A stretch of DNA of 64,000 bases from Bimastos eiseni (taxonomy: Eukaryota > Annelida > Clitellata > Crassiclitellata > Lumbricidae). The notes under the pieces were generated by a model. It was not told where the DNA came from. It searched no databases and saw only the letters and a program-made list of their open reading frames with translations. The stretch covers positions 4,051,759 to 4,115,758 of the forward strand of contig OY365809.1 in assembly GCA_959347315.1 (NCBI GenBank), in the 5' to 3' direction. Below, piece after piece: positions 27,647-42,600 of this stretch. Made by a program: the position numbers and the translations under genes. Position 1 is the first letter of the stretch; every line of letters starts with the position of its first letter.

Positions 27647-30600
27647 CGATGACGATGACGACGACCATGATGGAGTAATAACAAAAATGATAGTAATGAT
27701 AATGATGGCAAAATTATGATATGATAATAGTTCTAATATTGAAAACGGTCAACTAAAAACTAATGAGTCTGTATCCATGTCTGATGGTATACGAATAAAT
27801 TATTTTTTATATGTTCTAATGATAATAATATTAATAATTATGGTTATAGAAATAATAATTGTTACTTATAATAATAATGTTAAACAACAAGTTTCAGATT
27901 TTTATAACACACCTGGGACTCAAGATTCTCACTTTTTTCTGTCCTCTGCTTTCAAGGATTTGGAAATATGAGTTCATCTTCTCCTGGCGAGTGACTATCC
28001 ACGCCTCAGATTCACATTTCAATGTGACCTTGTATACATAACACATTTCCAGTAATAACAAGAATTTCTGAAAACTGCTGACAGGCCATTGTATCATTAC
28101 AGGCTCAGTTGGTTCCTCCAGAGCTGGTCTCCAAGTTGCTAGGCAACCGGGTGGCAGTGAGCCCCCTGGTGACAATTGAACCGCGACGTCGAAAATTCCA
28201 CAAGCCAATCACCCTGACAATTCCACTGCCAAAGGCGGCACAGAAGGGAATGCTGAATCAGTACGGAGGAGACATGCCGAATCTAAGACTCCTCTGCAGT
28301 GTCTCTGGTTAGTAGTAATAGTAGTAGTAGTAATAGTAGTAGTAATAGTAATAGGTGGTGGAGTAGTAGCAGTAGTAGTAATAGTAGTAGTAGTTTCAGT
28401 TTAACGACATTATGTGATAACAGAGATCAGTAGGACATAAGGAGAACACTGGCCATAAAAAGTCGGTGAGAAGATGAAACGGCAAGGGAGAGGACTGGCC
28501 ACTTGCCATCGTATGCCAAGGCAAGGGAGAGGACTGGCCACTTGCCATCGTATGCCAAGGCAAGGGAGAGGACTGGCCACTTGCCATCGTATGCCAAGGC
28601 AAGGGAGAGGACTGGCCACTTGCCATCGTATGCCAAGGCAAGGGAGAGGACTGGCCACTTGCCATCGTATGCCAAGGCAAGGGAGAGGACTGGCCACTTG
28701 CCATCGTATGCCAAGGCTAAGCGTTCATTCCCATTGGCTGCCTGTCGGGCTAGCTTAACTGACTGCTCTTCTTAGAGCTGTGTTGCAAGTGGATTGCATG
28801 ATATAATGTTGTGTTTCAAAGGCTTTACCAAGGAACAACTTAGAATTAGGTCGTCTTATAACGAGTATAATATTCTTTCAGTGAATTATTTTTTATTAGT
28901 GATTTTTACTAATGCCAACTACAAATTGCAGTGGTTATTAGGTGTACTAACACATGACTGGTTAGTGGCTGTGGTATCATGCACTATTTACTAACAAATA
29001 ACTAACGTAATACTGTTTCAAGTTTTGACGAAGCCTTAGCTTTGTTGATTGATTGTTTTTGATTGCACATTCATGTTACCCAGTCTTCCTCTTAATTCTC
29101 CAGGGCTTTGTGGATAGAGATTGATTTAGTTCAGTGGATTGTAACATTCAGAATGCAGTTTGCCTTACAAGAACCATTGACTTAATGCCCTGTGCTTAGC
29201 TCTCTGGTGCAGTTTTGGAAGTTCAGGCAGGCCCAAGGATGCATGTTTTTTTTTAATTTTCCATTACATAGCATCTAGTTGTTGATGATATAATGGAAAA
29301 TTCAACCAAATACTGCCATGTGAGGGACTGGTTGTTGTGCAGTGTGCACCATATGCTGAGGCGGAATTTTTCAAACGCTTAATTATGTCTTGTGCATTAC
29401 GATGGTGGTGCTGTAGAAGTTATGCAGTATCTGTTCAATCTAATTTATCTACAGACAGCAATATGAAAGCGGGTTGGAGGAGCATATAAATTTCAGCGTG
29501 TGACACTGGTTAGAACTCGGGCTAAGATTATTCTGATAAGAATAGCGCCGTCACAAGATTATCAGTGGAGGCAGACAGTGGTGGAAGCATCTTGAGTATG
29601 CTGATGTTAAGGGTACCAGCGCCGTTGGTCTGTCGGTGCAGCTGATTGGCTGTGTTTATATCTTGTAGCACAGCCGATGAGACTGACTGATAAGGTGATT
29701 GAGCTGGCATTTGGAGTGTTTTTGGTCCATTGAGGTCAACAAGGGATTGATCTGTCCGAAAAGTCCAATTCCCGCAAATAAATTGGATCGGTCTAGTCGT
29801 AAAGAATGCAATGTGACGCAGATATGTATTTGCTATACTCCTTTGAAATGAGGCAGGGAGCTAGACAAACCGACAGACAGACATACAGAAGGACGACAAT
29901 CTGATGATAAAGACAGAGATTTATTAGTAGAATTTATATAGCGCCAGTCACTCCTAGTTTTGTTCAACGTTGCTGGCGTTTGTAATTGTGCGTTTTGTGC
30001 ATATGTCCACATTATCAGGCTGTATCTCTGTGTCTGTCTGTTTATTTGTGTGTGTGTGTATGTGTACATGTATGTGTTGGTCTGTCTGTGTATAGGCATG
30101 CATGAGGTTTGTTTACTGGAATGATCTAGACTATTTCCATTATTGGTTATGCTGTCCTCTGTGCGTTAAACGTTTTACTAACTTGCTTGTTAACCAACTA
30201 ACAGGTATTGATACATTCTCATACCTGAGAGGGGAAAGCGCTTGCTTAGATATTTCCTCATCCAACTGGAAAGGTACTTAACACTGCCTATTCATTGATA
30301 ATTCATTCATTCAGAGCATTTATATAGCGCCTATCCGAACTAGCTACTCAGTGTTACTTCTAGGCCAACCATGGCTGAAAAGGACAGTTTTCAAATGTTT
30401 ATAGCATAGGCAGAATCCATAGCTAAGAGAATGTAATGTAAAGCTGTGTAAGATCTCTGCTCCACGCCACAGCCATGTCAAGGAAACATGCTAAAACACT
30501 GGCGCTATATCAAATCAAGTCTACAATGGCCAGGCTGCTTTGTCCATTTTGGTGCCAGATCGGAATCTGGGAAGGGTCAAGCTGAGGAGACAGCATGGCA

Positions 30601-33600
30601 CTAAGGTGGAAATTGTTGATGATTTGGTGGCGCAGGACTAGAATCAGGGTAGGACGGCTGGAAGAGTTGGTTTTAAGGTCAAGGGTCATGAGTGGAAAGT
30701 TGGAGAAAAGAGGGCAAGCGGAGGAGATGCGAGGTAGGAGGATGGGCAAAATGAGTGGAGGAGGATGGGCAAAATGAGTGGAGATCTGTTGGGAGTTTGT
30801 GCGAAAGAGATGGTGCAGCGTTGACTAACATGCCGGTCAATCCCAATTGTGATTTTTAGAGTCTGTGGCATAACGTTATGCTGATGAATCAGTATGTTTC
30901 ATACTCCACGGTGTACTGGAAATTTATATTGCGCTATGTATTTGATAGGTCATCGAATTGTTTATGTCCTTGTGCATGCATTGAGCGTGCTAGTGGTTAC
31001 TTGCAGTCATTGCAGTGAGCACTTGCCTGGGCTTGCCGAATGTGTTTAGCAAATGCGCATTGAATACCTGCACGTGTAAGGTCTTGAAGATCACTGATGT
31101 CTTAAGGTTAAGGTCATGCTGTCTGATTAGGCTCTACGTGTATGTTTCAGTCAAAGTAGTCGTGACTTCTAATTTACTCAGCATTGCTTTGCTAATTGAT
31201 GTTACTCCAGTCATTTGTAACTTTTGACATCGTATAGGCTAGCAAAGAGCACTGCAGATTAGTCTAGTCCTGTAGTCTTGGAGTGGAATTGTTCAAATTA
31301 TTGATTACTTCTACATAATTAAATATTGCTAGATGACTGCATTAGATCAGAGTACATTAATATTTGATACTCCTATGTTTGCTATGCAACCTAATCCTTA
31401 TATCTGCTGTGTAACTGGCTTTGCAATGGATGACAATGCAAAACTGCCACATTCCTAAATTATTATTTTATTAATTGTAATTGTGAGTCATGCATGGTCA
31501 CCTGAAATTTAAAAATTAATTGCCTACTTTGGTTACATTATATGACATTTCTCGATTATAGGTGGCGCTAACCCTGCCGTCTGGGAAGATATAACGGGTT
31601 CGACTCCTCTGACACTCGTTAATGATTGTGTTTCATTCACAACTAGCGTCTCAGCCAGGTACAACTGTTTTTTTTGTACAATTCATATTTTCTATCTTGT
31701 TCATGTAGCTTGAAGCTATTATTATTATTACCTAGTCAAATTTGTAACGCGCGTAAGGTCACGCGGATATATGAATCTGAGGCGCGGATAGTCGATCGCC
31801 AGGAGAAGATGAACTTATATGTCCAAATCCTTGATAGCCAAGGAGAAATTGTGAGTTTTGAGCTGCTTTTTGAAGGAAGGAAGTGAATATGAGCTGCAAA
31901 AAGAGGGAGAGTGGCAGTCGATTCTATTCCTCATGCTTTGCAACTATTCTGGTAGGCTCAGCAGAGTAAACAGTTCAGTCTTAAGGTTGGTAAAAAACAC
32001 AGTGGAGTGGCACCTGGGCAAAGGACGATAGGGAACCCATTCCAGGCTGCAGGACCAGCAGCCAAAACGGCTCATGCTGCCTCGTAGAAGTCTGAGGGCA
32101 AGGGATAAGAATCTCGGCCTGTAAAGAAGAATGAAGGCAGATTCGGCGTTGGACTCCTAATGTAGAACAGCATGGTTCCCGTATGTACCTGGTAGCTGGC
32201 CGAACCTTGGGATGCACCATTACAGTGTGCCGCTGTGCTCAAATTTATCTGTGTTTGGTTTCTTTCTATGCATAGGTTTTGGCTGATGGATTGCCAGAAC
32301 ATCAGCGAGTCAACCAAGATGGCTGCCGACCTCTATCAGGAGGTCGTTGCCGTTCCCTTCATGTCCAAGTTCGTCGTATTTGCAAAGCACCATGACGTCA
32401 TGGAGGCGCGACTTCGAGTCTTCTGCATGACTGACGATCGACTCGACAAAACTCTGGAGAACCAGGAACACTTTGTAGAAGTGGCAAGGAGTAGAGATAT
32501 CGAGGTCAGCAGTTCAGCATCGAGTTTCATGCTTTTATTGACCATTTTATTCAGCATTGGCTGTGATTGATATGGAGGGGATATGAAGCTTACAGAAACT
32601 GGGTCATTGACCTAGATTATGTTTGTGACTATATCTGGGACTTTTGCAGGATTGATCGGTAGTTGCGTCTGTTTTTTTAACAAAGTTAAATGACTTAATA
32701 TATAAAACTTGCAACACAATAAAATGTATTCAAAGGAAGATTTTTTGACTGGAGTGACATAAAGTAGTTGAACTTTTCTGCAATTATAAAGTTATTCTCC
32801 CAATTTCCCTGATGTCACTTTCTTCATTACATTGCGTAGTAGTTCTATTGAAGTGGCACCTGATAAACTTCAAGAGTGAATGAATGAATATATAGGCATT
32901 TATAGTTGCATTACATTATGTGATGTTGTATCAGGTTTTGGAAGACAAGCCTCTGTTCATCGAAATGGGAGGCAACCTCTTTCCAGTCACAAAATCCGGT
33001 GACCAGCTTTTCCTCGTCTTCCATGCATTCCGCGAAAACCGTCTTCCATTCATCGTTCGAATTCGCGACACGAGTCAAGAGGCGAAGGGTCGTCTGGCCT
33101 TCATGAGGGAGCCGAAGGTGGCCCGTGGCGAGATCTCCCAGAGCCCCGTCTGCAATCTCAACATTCGTCTGCCGGGTCGGCACAGTCCCACCGGGGAGCA
33201 GGGCGATGCCGGGGTGTTGAGGAGTGTCCCCAGTCAGTTTTCAAGTGAGTTCTTCGTAAATGTTGCTTGGTCTTTGACTTTTATCGTGGTCAGAGAGATT
33301 GCTGTTCTTGTTGGTTTCTGTGTATCCTTGCGATTTGTCTGTATTGTACTACTTTGTGTGTCGCTGTTTGTGCTTGTCTGTCTGGTTGTGTTTGTCTGTC
33401 TGTCTGTTTAAGTATGTTTCTCTGTATGTCTGTGTGTCTGTCTTTTTGTGTCTGTATGTTTGTCTGTCTCGGTGTCTATCTGTATGCATGGCTGTCTGTC
33501 TGTCTCCTGTACTTCTTTATCTGTCTGTCTGTGTCTGTCTGTCCACAATTCATAAGTGTTATTTACCTACTGCTCCAGTCCAATGCCATCTGTTTGATTT

Positions 33601-36600
33601 CAGTGGAAGAACACATTTCGAAGGCGGAATTGAAACTGACGGACATTGCCGACCTTCTCCAGGCGGACTGGATCCCCCTCGCGGAGCAGCTTGGAGTGTC
33701 GGACAACGAAGTGACGAGGATACAGACGGAGTACGAGTACGTGAGCGAGCAGGCGCTCGTCATGCTGCACCTGTGGGTCCAGAAGAACGAGAATCAGGCG
33801 ACCGGAAACGACCTTGAGAGGGCGCTCAAGCAGATTGGCCGGGATGACGTCATCGCCAGCTGTATGTGTAACGTAAAGGAAGTGACTGACCTGGCAGAGA
33901 AGGCGGTTGCAAGAGTCTACCTGGATGCCAGTACGTTCGTTGAATGACAATAGTCTGCATTTCTACAATAGACTACAATATGTCGGTTAATTGATCGTGC
34001 CTTCATGTCAATCATCATGTGTGCACAGGATGTTGCCTGTGTATGTGTGTTTGTGTGTGTGCATGGGTGTGTGCAAGACCTTGTGCAGATGTCTTATGCT
34101 GCTATATGTTAATTTATGTAAGTTCGTCTGTGTGTGTGTAGGTGTGTGTTTTTGAGTCTGTGTACATTATACGACTGTGATTGTGTATGTATGTATGCAC
34201 GTGTGTATGTGTGCATGTATGTGTGTTTGTGAATATTTGTAATTTTACGTGGCTATAGGGGTGTGTGTACGAATGTGCATAACTGCATATGTATGTCGTA
34301 TGTATGTGTTATGTATGTATATATGTATGTGTATATTAATCAAATAGATTAAGATTATGTTTCACTTCCATGCAGCCACTGACTGCGCTCTGGAGCCACT
34401 ATAGAAGTCACTGGATGGGATAAGATCACATGATACTTAGAGATAAGATTACACGATGCTTAGAGATAAGATCACATGATACTTAGAGATGAGATCACAT
34501 GATACTTAGAGATAAGATTATATGATACTTAGATAAGATTACATGATACTTAGATAAGATTACATGATACTTAGATAAGATTACATGATACTTAGAGATA
34601 AGATCACATGATACTTAGAGATGAGATCACATGATACTTAGAGATAAGATTACATAATACTTAGAGATAAGATTAAATGATACTTAGAGATAAGATCACA
34701 TAATACTTAGAGATAAGATTACAGGATACTTAGAGATAAGATCATATGATACTTAGAGATGAGATTACATAATACTTAGAGATGAGATCACATGATACTT
34801 AGAGATAAGATTATATGATACTTAGAGATAAGATCACAAAATGATCCACAAGATCTCAATAAGATCACAAATACTGTCTTGTAGAACATGTATTAGATCA
34901 AGTGCCTGACATCTCGTTGATCATTTATAGGCTATGATCCTTTAAAGGACGAGATCGGATCGTCGAATGAGTTTGATTCATCTCGTGGCTCCTCGATGCA
35001 TCATGGACAGTCTCTCGATGTCTCTTATGATGAGCACGATATACTCAAGGTAATCAGAATCGTAATTTGAAGGTAATCGATCTATTTAATGTGCTCAATG
35101 ATATCCTACTTCCCTTTGAGCTTTCATAGCAACTGAACTTGTACAGCATAGTACTGCCATTATTAGTCCCAAGCAACACTTCTATTTTTCAGTTCATTTT
35201 ATCATGCGTGATCATTTTTCACGAAACCAGTCGGAAGTCGCATTTTAATAAATGTCTTATTTTGGTCTTTTAGTGAAAAAATCGATTTTTCATGACTTTT
35301 GAATTTTTGCACTAATGATTAAACAAATCATTAATAAACATATATTGTTAATTGCTTTTGCTGTAAAATAATGCTAAATATTTTTTAAAGAATATTTATT
35401 GGAATCCACGCTAATTTCAAATTAGAAGTTTTGCATTTTTATTAAATGTATGATGATTTTCTAGGTCTACTACATCATTTTCCCATGCTTGCACCCCTGC
35501 AATAACGGTATTGCCTGCAGGCTTAACAGCTCCTCTAGCTGTCTTGTGTATCCGAAATGAACTAGCTTTTAATTTAAGCCAATCATAGCCTGAGTAAGAT
35601 AAGAGGTCATATGCAAAGAAATACCATTCTATAGAAAAATGATCAAATAATCTCACGAACTTTGGAAGCGATTTTCTCAAAAGAGATTGCGAGCATAGTG
35701 CGATTTTAAATTGACATAACTTTTCTCAGGTATAAGATATAAGTGAAACAGAAGCAGTTCTGGAAAGCTAATATGAAGTCCTATAATGTTACATCAAAAA
35801 CCCATTTTTCATTTTTTTAACTATGTGACTGATTTCGTGCGGAGCCATCACATATCTGATCAATCTTTTTATGATCAGCTGATGCAGGTGTCTAATTAAA
35901 CCTTTAAGGATAAGATTCATTAATTTCTCAGTCACTTATAGTACAATCTCCTCATAAAATGGCTAAAAATGGGAAGTCTATTGGGTTTCAAGCAAGCTAC
36001 CTCAATAGACTGTTAATGGGTTATGTTTCTCATAATGGCTATGTCTGTTATTATTGGTGATGTTTGGTCGTTGTGCACCTCTGAAGTTTGGAAGAAGAGC
36101 AATATCAAATACAGTCATATTAAGCAACTTCATCGATGAGGATAGGTAGATAGCAGCAAAACTGTAATTATACAATGAAAGTTTATATATCTGACTTTTT
36201 TCATTAGCATTTGTGGTGACAGTAGACCGTGCAAGCATCCCCTAGAAGTTACTTTGCCACTGACGAAGCTACAGAAATCGCCATGATTACAATTATGGTT
36301 ACAATTATGGTTACAATTATGGTTACAATTATGGTTACAATTATGGTTACAATTATGGTTGAAAATGAGCATGAAGAAGGCTATGCGATCGCCATAGAAA
36401 CACATGCACAGTTACACTTACAATTACTGTTTGCTTTTATGGTTTCACTTGAATCATTTTTATAATGCTGCTGAGCAATTGGATTTGATGTTTGATGCTC
36501 ATGTATTGAATTTATCATTTGAAAAGTCTGATGACAAAGCATTTTCTGTAATTTCTGCTTTGTCAGGAGTCGGAATCTTTTGCCGATGAAACGGGAAGTG

Positions 36601-39600
36601 AGGCTGGATCGGTCATTGAGCGAGAAGATTACGACAAGAAGGCCGGAGGTTAGTTTTCAAGACCTCTTGCCAATGTCTTAAAATGTAATTAGTGAACAAC
36701 GACAACCCAAAGGGCTGTCCAGAAAGTGACAACCAAATGAAAAGATCAGTGCTTGTCTTCGCTTCTTATGTCCCTAATAGTCACAAAGTGACTATTGTAA
36801 GATGTCTAACCCTAAGAACTCTGGATGTATGGTAATTCCTTGTCATTGAGGCCCAAACTTGTTACTTAACTGTTTCAAACTGCTTACTTTATCTTTGTCC
36901 TTGGTTATGGATCTCCTTGACCAATTGAATTTCATATGGGTTTCATCAGCTTTGACTATGACTATGAAAGTAATCCCTCACAACCAAAAACAAGCTTGTC
37001 AGTCTTCTCAGCTTGTCACTCTTCTCGAAGTCACTCGATTAGAGTGACTCAAGCTCTATAGAAGTCATTAGAGAGCTTCTTTAACTCAATCAAAGTCAAT
37101 GGGAAGCTTCCCAAGTTAGAGTGCCTCTCAGGTGCTTTGGAAGTTAATAGAGAACTTCCCAAACTATGTAGAAGTTAATAGAAAGTCAAAGTCAATGGAG
37201 TGCTTCTTAGGCTTCATACGAGTGATTAGAAGAGAGACTTTGTTTTCGTCAACTTCTAAGTCATATATTTGTATTCGTTACTGAAGGCCCAAATGCAGTT
37301 CTGGCCATCGGTCGGTTTCGATTTGTTGAGGACTCGAAGACTTCCACTCTCTCTTCAATTCGCTCAGATCTGGGTGATAACATCTTTTTCTTGCGGTTCT
37401 GTTCTCTGTACCTGTCTTGCGTGGTTTGAAATTCCCCATTGATGGCTTTGTTTAAGAGTAGAATTCTTTGTACTAACCGCTGCTAGTTCACTTGTCCTCT
37501 TATGTACCATTAACCCACCAGAGTAAGTTTGTATATTCTTTATTGAACCTAATGTTTACACTTTGGTTTACATGCATTAAATAAAATATAGGAGTCTAAT
37601 TGCATGCATTTGATCAAATATAGGAACTAATTACATGCATTTGATAAAATACATGAGTATTTTATTATAAACGATTTTCCTGTTGGATCAAATCAATCAA
37701 TAATTATTCTGCTTATTCAATCTGACAAGTTGTCACAGACACGATGTGTACTTTTATCTTTTGATTGTCTGCCTGAGGGACAAAACCGGTCATTCCCTTG
37801 TGAGTGCAGAGGGTACTAAAGTGTCTTTACTGGGGAAGAGATGATGCAATACTTGATCTGAGTTTCTCAGAACAAAAAATGAACAGACGTACTACATCAC
37901 GTGGCTTTTCACAACATTGCCCAATCACAGACAAACTAGTTGCCCTTCTCAAACTCTTACATTTATTTGGCTTCAAAGGAAGTTCATTCCAGCCTGAATA
38001 ACTGATAATGCTTGGGTTTGTTGGTTTGAAATTTCCTTGGTTTGGCATGAACCCTAGTAACACACCAGAGTATGAGCCTTGACTTTATTTATAATTTCTA
38101 ATAATTTGTTTCATCTATCCCTGTGTGATCTTACTAACATACCTAGAGTAATAATAATAGTGATAAGTCTCGCATAATTTCAAACTGACAAACTGCAGTA
38201 GGATTACAAACATACTGTATGAGCAAATGACAATTTATCACAGGAGTCAAATTTAACTTTCTGCAGCCATGCAAGGCGCTCATTACGTAATACATGTAAT
38301 TCAGCCGCCGCCAAGCGAAGTAAGGACTAGTCAGCCTTATTGGGGATATAGGAATCAAACCCAGTTCCTGAGCTCTGCACGCGAGTATGTTATCCATTAC
38401 TCTACGGCATGTATGAGACTTGCATTCGCATCTAACCTTGTTTATATCTTACCGATCATGAGTATTTGGTTCATACTTGCATCAGGAGTACATTCTTTTT
38501 TTTGTTGTGCTAGCACCCTAATGGAGAATATGGGTATGAAGTGAAGTTTGCTATTGTATGCCATCAGTGGAAAGATCAGGTAGTGAGAGAACTGATTGCT
38601 TGCCCTCATTTGTTAAGGGGTAGAAAACTGAGGTCCTTCATGAAGACCTAAGTCCTTAATGCCCATTGCCAATGGCTACCTCAAGCGACTGCTGTTGTTC
38701 CTCTTCTGAGTTGTGTTCGTATGAAAGAAAGGGACCTATATCTTGGCTTGAGTTGTGCACTTGTGGAAATGCATCCACATGGGTGATGGTCTGGCATAGT
38801 GGAGGAATTTCTTAGAATTTTTGGTTTTGGATATTGAACTCTGACTAAGTGGAACGTTCCTTTTCTACAGAGGGTTACGAGTATGAACTTGAAGAAGTTT
38901 GGGATGGAACGCAGTGGAATGTTGTTCAAAAGACTATTCACAAAATACCTGGAGGTAGGTAAAAACTCAGAGGGTTTGAGCATTCATGTTCGTCAGTCAC
39001 ATTTAAGCATTTTAAATATGTTTACTTTTCTTGGTTCATTTTTTACTCTATGCTTTAAATGGATAACATTGGTTTATCAGTCACTTTTAGTTCAGTCTTG
39101 TCGCTAAAGGGTTAAAACTATACCCTTCTGTCTGACATACCCGTCAGGACCTGCAGTTTACGATTAAGAATTGCATTCTCACCGCAAGGCCGTAAATGGG
39201 TAGCAGCTCCATTCACTGAACCCTATTGAGCCCAACCATTGCTAAGTTGCCATAGCTAGGTCACTTTGAATTGTAAACACCAAATTGCAATATAGTCTTT
39301 ATATTTTATTTTAAAAATTCTTTGATAAGGGGAGACTAGAGTATAAATTGGTTGGAGAGCGAGACCTGTGATGTAAAGAAGGCAGGGTTTGAATCCCCAC
39401 TGAGGAAGGTCGTGTATAAGTATCCTGAGCAATTCCTTCACTCACAATTGCTCTATGCCATTGACATTCTGTCGTATGGTCTCGTATGTACTTCTACACT
39501 TTTCAAGTAGGGCATGCAATGGTATGGCTGCAGTAATTGCATTTTAGAACAAAGGCTTTGTTGTACTTTCTAGGTACAGCCGATGCGGTAAAAGCATCTG

Positions 39601-42600
39601 AAGCAGTTCCGGAATATGAAGTTGCTCCAGACTTGGCGCCACCAGAGGAATCGACGCCAGAAGAGACGCCCGTCCACGAGACCGCTCCGGAGTCGGCGGC
39701 AACGGCGGATGCCTTCGAGAAGACGGAAGAGACATTGGATCTGGATGAATGGGAGGTGGTAGATGATCTGCCTGCGGACGAGGCTCCAAGACCGATGTCG
39801 GAGGAACTAGATGTCACTCCGCAGCAACTTCCGTACCCTGAGCAGGCAACAGTTCTCGATGACATGGTCCAGGCTGCAGCCATCCTCCAAGCAGAGGAGG
39901 AAATGGAAAAGCAGAGGGTCTTATCGAAAACCGAGGTTCAGCAGGACGAGGAGGTTCTCGGAGATGGGACCAACATACGGCGAAGGACCACCATCACCCG
40001 GCAAGTACGAGCGACCGGTGGAAAGTCGGACGAGATAGTAGGAACGGAGATCGAGGAGGAGATTCTTCAGCTGGCGCCGGGAATCGTCGAACCGTTCGGA
40101 AGCGACCTGGAGCAGGAGATGTCCGTGGAAGACTTTGAGGAGTCGTTGCCAGACGGAACGTGGGTCAGGCGAAAGGTCACGACGGTCGTCGTGAAGCAGA
40201 AGGGGTCGGAGGATCTCGATCGGACGAGGGGCTCGTCTGGAATGGGGGAGAGGCATTCGGATCATTCCCATGTTTCGATTATTTCGCAGGGAGGATCGCT
40301 TCATTCCGAAGAGGCAGCATCCATGGTCTCCGACCCGGTCTCAGAGGAGATTATCATTCCACAGGAGAGTTCGCGACCTCAGCGTGAACCCAGGCCAAAG
40401 GAGGTCAGCCTTGGCTCCTCGGAGGAGGAAGTCGAGCAAGACCTTGTTGAGCGGATCGAGGCAATCAAGGCTGAGGCCCAGTACTCGATGCCCGAAATCT
40501 TTGGTACGGAGGCTGTTGAGGAGCCAGTTGTTGCAGTACAGATCTCAAGAAAAGCAGGTCAGTGTTGCCACCTTTTAACATTTCTTTTTCTTTGGTCTGT
40601 TATAAAGTAATTATTATATAACGTAGTTTTGCTATATATATTTTTTCTTTGCTGTTTACTACCTCCCTATCATCATCTCTGGACATATCATTGAACAGCT
40701 CAACATTATCATCATCATCATCATCATCACAGTTTACTTTAGTTTTAGAAGTTTGATTACATTTATATTCATTGTTTAATCAAAACGAATCTATTTAGGT
40801 GGCTTCAGAGCGCCGATCGAAATCGCAAACAGTATTGCTTTTGTTGATGTTTCATTGAACGGTTGAAACCCTCCATAAATTATACCAAATTGCCTTAGTC
40901 GACTAATTCCGTCATCCAATAATGCCACTATTCTGCTTTTAATAATGGAAGCTCCACCACTGCTTGTACATGGTTGGTAGTGGCCAGTCGTAGATCTCGA
41001 AAACGAGGAGGGTAACCTCAATGGCCCTAGCAGCCATAATATACTGTTTAAACTATTCAGTCAAGTTATGTTAGCTGCATTAACGAAATCTCATTTATTT
41101 GCTTACTTCTTGTTCTTTTCCAGAACTGTCCATGGAAGCTCCCAGTTCAATTGTCCCCCCACCGGTTTTGATGGGATCGAGCATGGAAGATGAGAATCTG
41201 AGCGGAGCGATGGGATCGAGCAGTTCGAGCGAGCTCTTCCAGCTCGGCCCTCCTCAGATTGCAGTCCAGGCGGCAAGCCCCATGGTTCAGAGCCCAGATG
41301 ATGATGATCAGGAAATAGAAGAGACAGAGGAAGAGATTCCAGGTATAGCCCGTGTCTGCCAGGAAGCAGTCACACAGCTCGAGGACAGACCAGACAAGGA
41401 TGGAGCAGATGATAAGGACAAGGACAGAGTGGTTGCTGAGGACAGGCCAGATCCTAATGAAGACATATTGGTTTTCGAGGACAGAGCATTTATCAGAGGC
41501 AGGACGGATGAGGACAAGTCACAGTGTGAGGACAGAGGGACAGACGAGGATGACGAACGTGCAATGTCCCCGGCGGTCGAGGCCGAGATGGCTGGAAGGA
41601 TCTCTGTCGATACATCGCAGCAGATCTTCATTGAACAGATGATCGAGGCCTCTCGTGAGTCGAGCGGTCTCAGTCCGAGCGAGTCGAGGCCCGCCGAGTT
41701 CAGCGTCGTTGTCGACAAGGCTGACGACACTTCGTCGCATTCCCAGTCGTCCAGTGCCACGGTCGACTTCAGTCGTGACCTGACGATACGGCCCATCGAC
41801 CTGAGTCCTCTGACTCCGACTCCGGAGCCAGTCGAGCAGAAACTGCCGACGCTTTTCGACACGGCTCCTAGTCCAAGAGACCAGAACGAAACAGGTTAGT
41901 CTGAATTGCACACAATAACAATTTGTTTTAGAGTTTTGTATTTGTGAACTGTTTTGTAGGTCTTCACGCTACATTAACTCCAAACTTCTTAAGCGCCACT
42001 CGAAAGCCAAGGGCAGGGCAGCACAAACTTATTCAGGTACATTGCGTCGAGTTAGAGGGTAGTCAGAAGGTCTGAGTCCAGTTGCCAGGCAGTCATCACC
42101 AGTGATATCCATATGATCAGTTGCCACATTTCCTAATGCATATAGAATAATGCTGATAGAAGTTCTGCAATTGTTGTTACATGCTTTGCAATGTCCACAC
42201 CTTGTTGAATTGGCATGTAATAATCATCTTAACGTACGGTCAACTTTTAATGGTGCTGTATAAATTACTTACGGTATTACATTACCGTAGAGGATTGGCC
42301 GCAAGAAGGAGCCGATGAGGACGATGATGGTGCAAGTGCCTCCAGCCTCTCGGAAGTTGCCCAGGTCGATGATGTCGGCTGCCCACAAGGTAGGAAACGT
42401 ACAACTGCACAGGTCGACTTTTTTACGTCTGGTTGGAGCATTGAAAATGTTTTTGGCTGAAGATCTTTAGAATCTTTAAGACCCAGATTGTCAGAGTCCT
42501 TAAATTCTGCAGTGATGGAGAATCAATAGATGAATTTTCAGATTTTTTTTTCTCTGCCAACTTCTACACAACCAAGAAGAAGGATCCCGGTGGTATTCGA

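Noticed and set aside
28396..28775. Repetitive frames ([13 protein letters not shown] type)
   Set aside because: They come from the 39-bp minisatellite within an intron. The frames do not extend beyond it and have no splice support.
38330..38408. tRNA-Arg gene on the minus strand
   Set aside because: The TAATGGATAA and GGGTTTGATTCC boxes are there, but it belongs to a SINE family with two other copies and a common tail.
42291..42389. 99-bp exon as an extra ankyrin repeat
   Set aside because: Only the length matches. The peptide is acidic and lacks the TPLHxAA core, and its phase is 1-1 and not 0-0.
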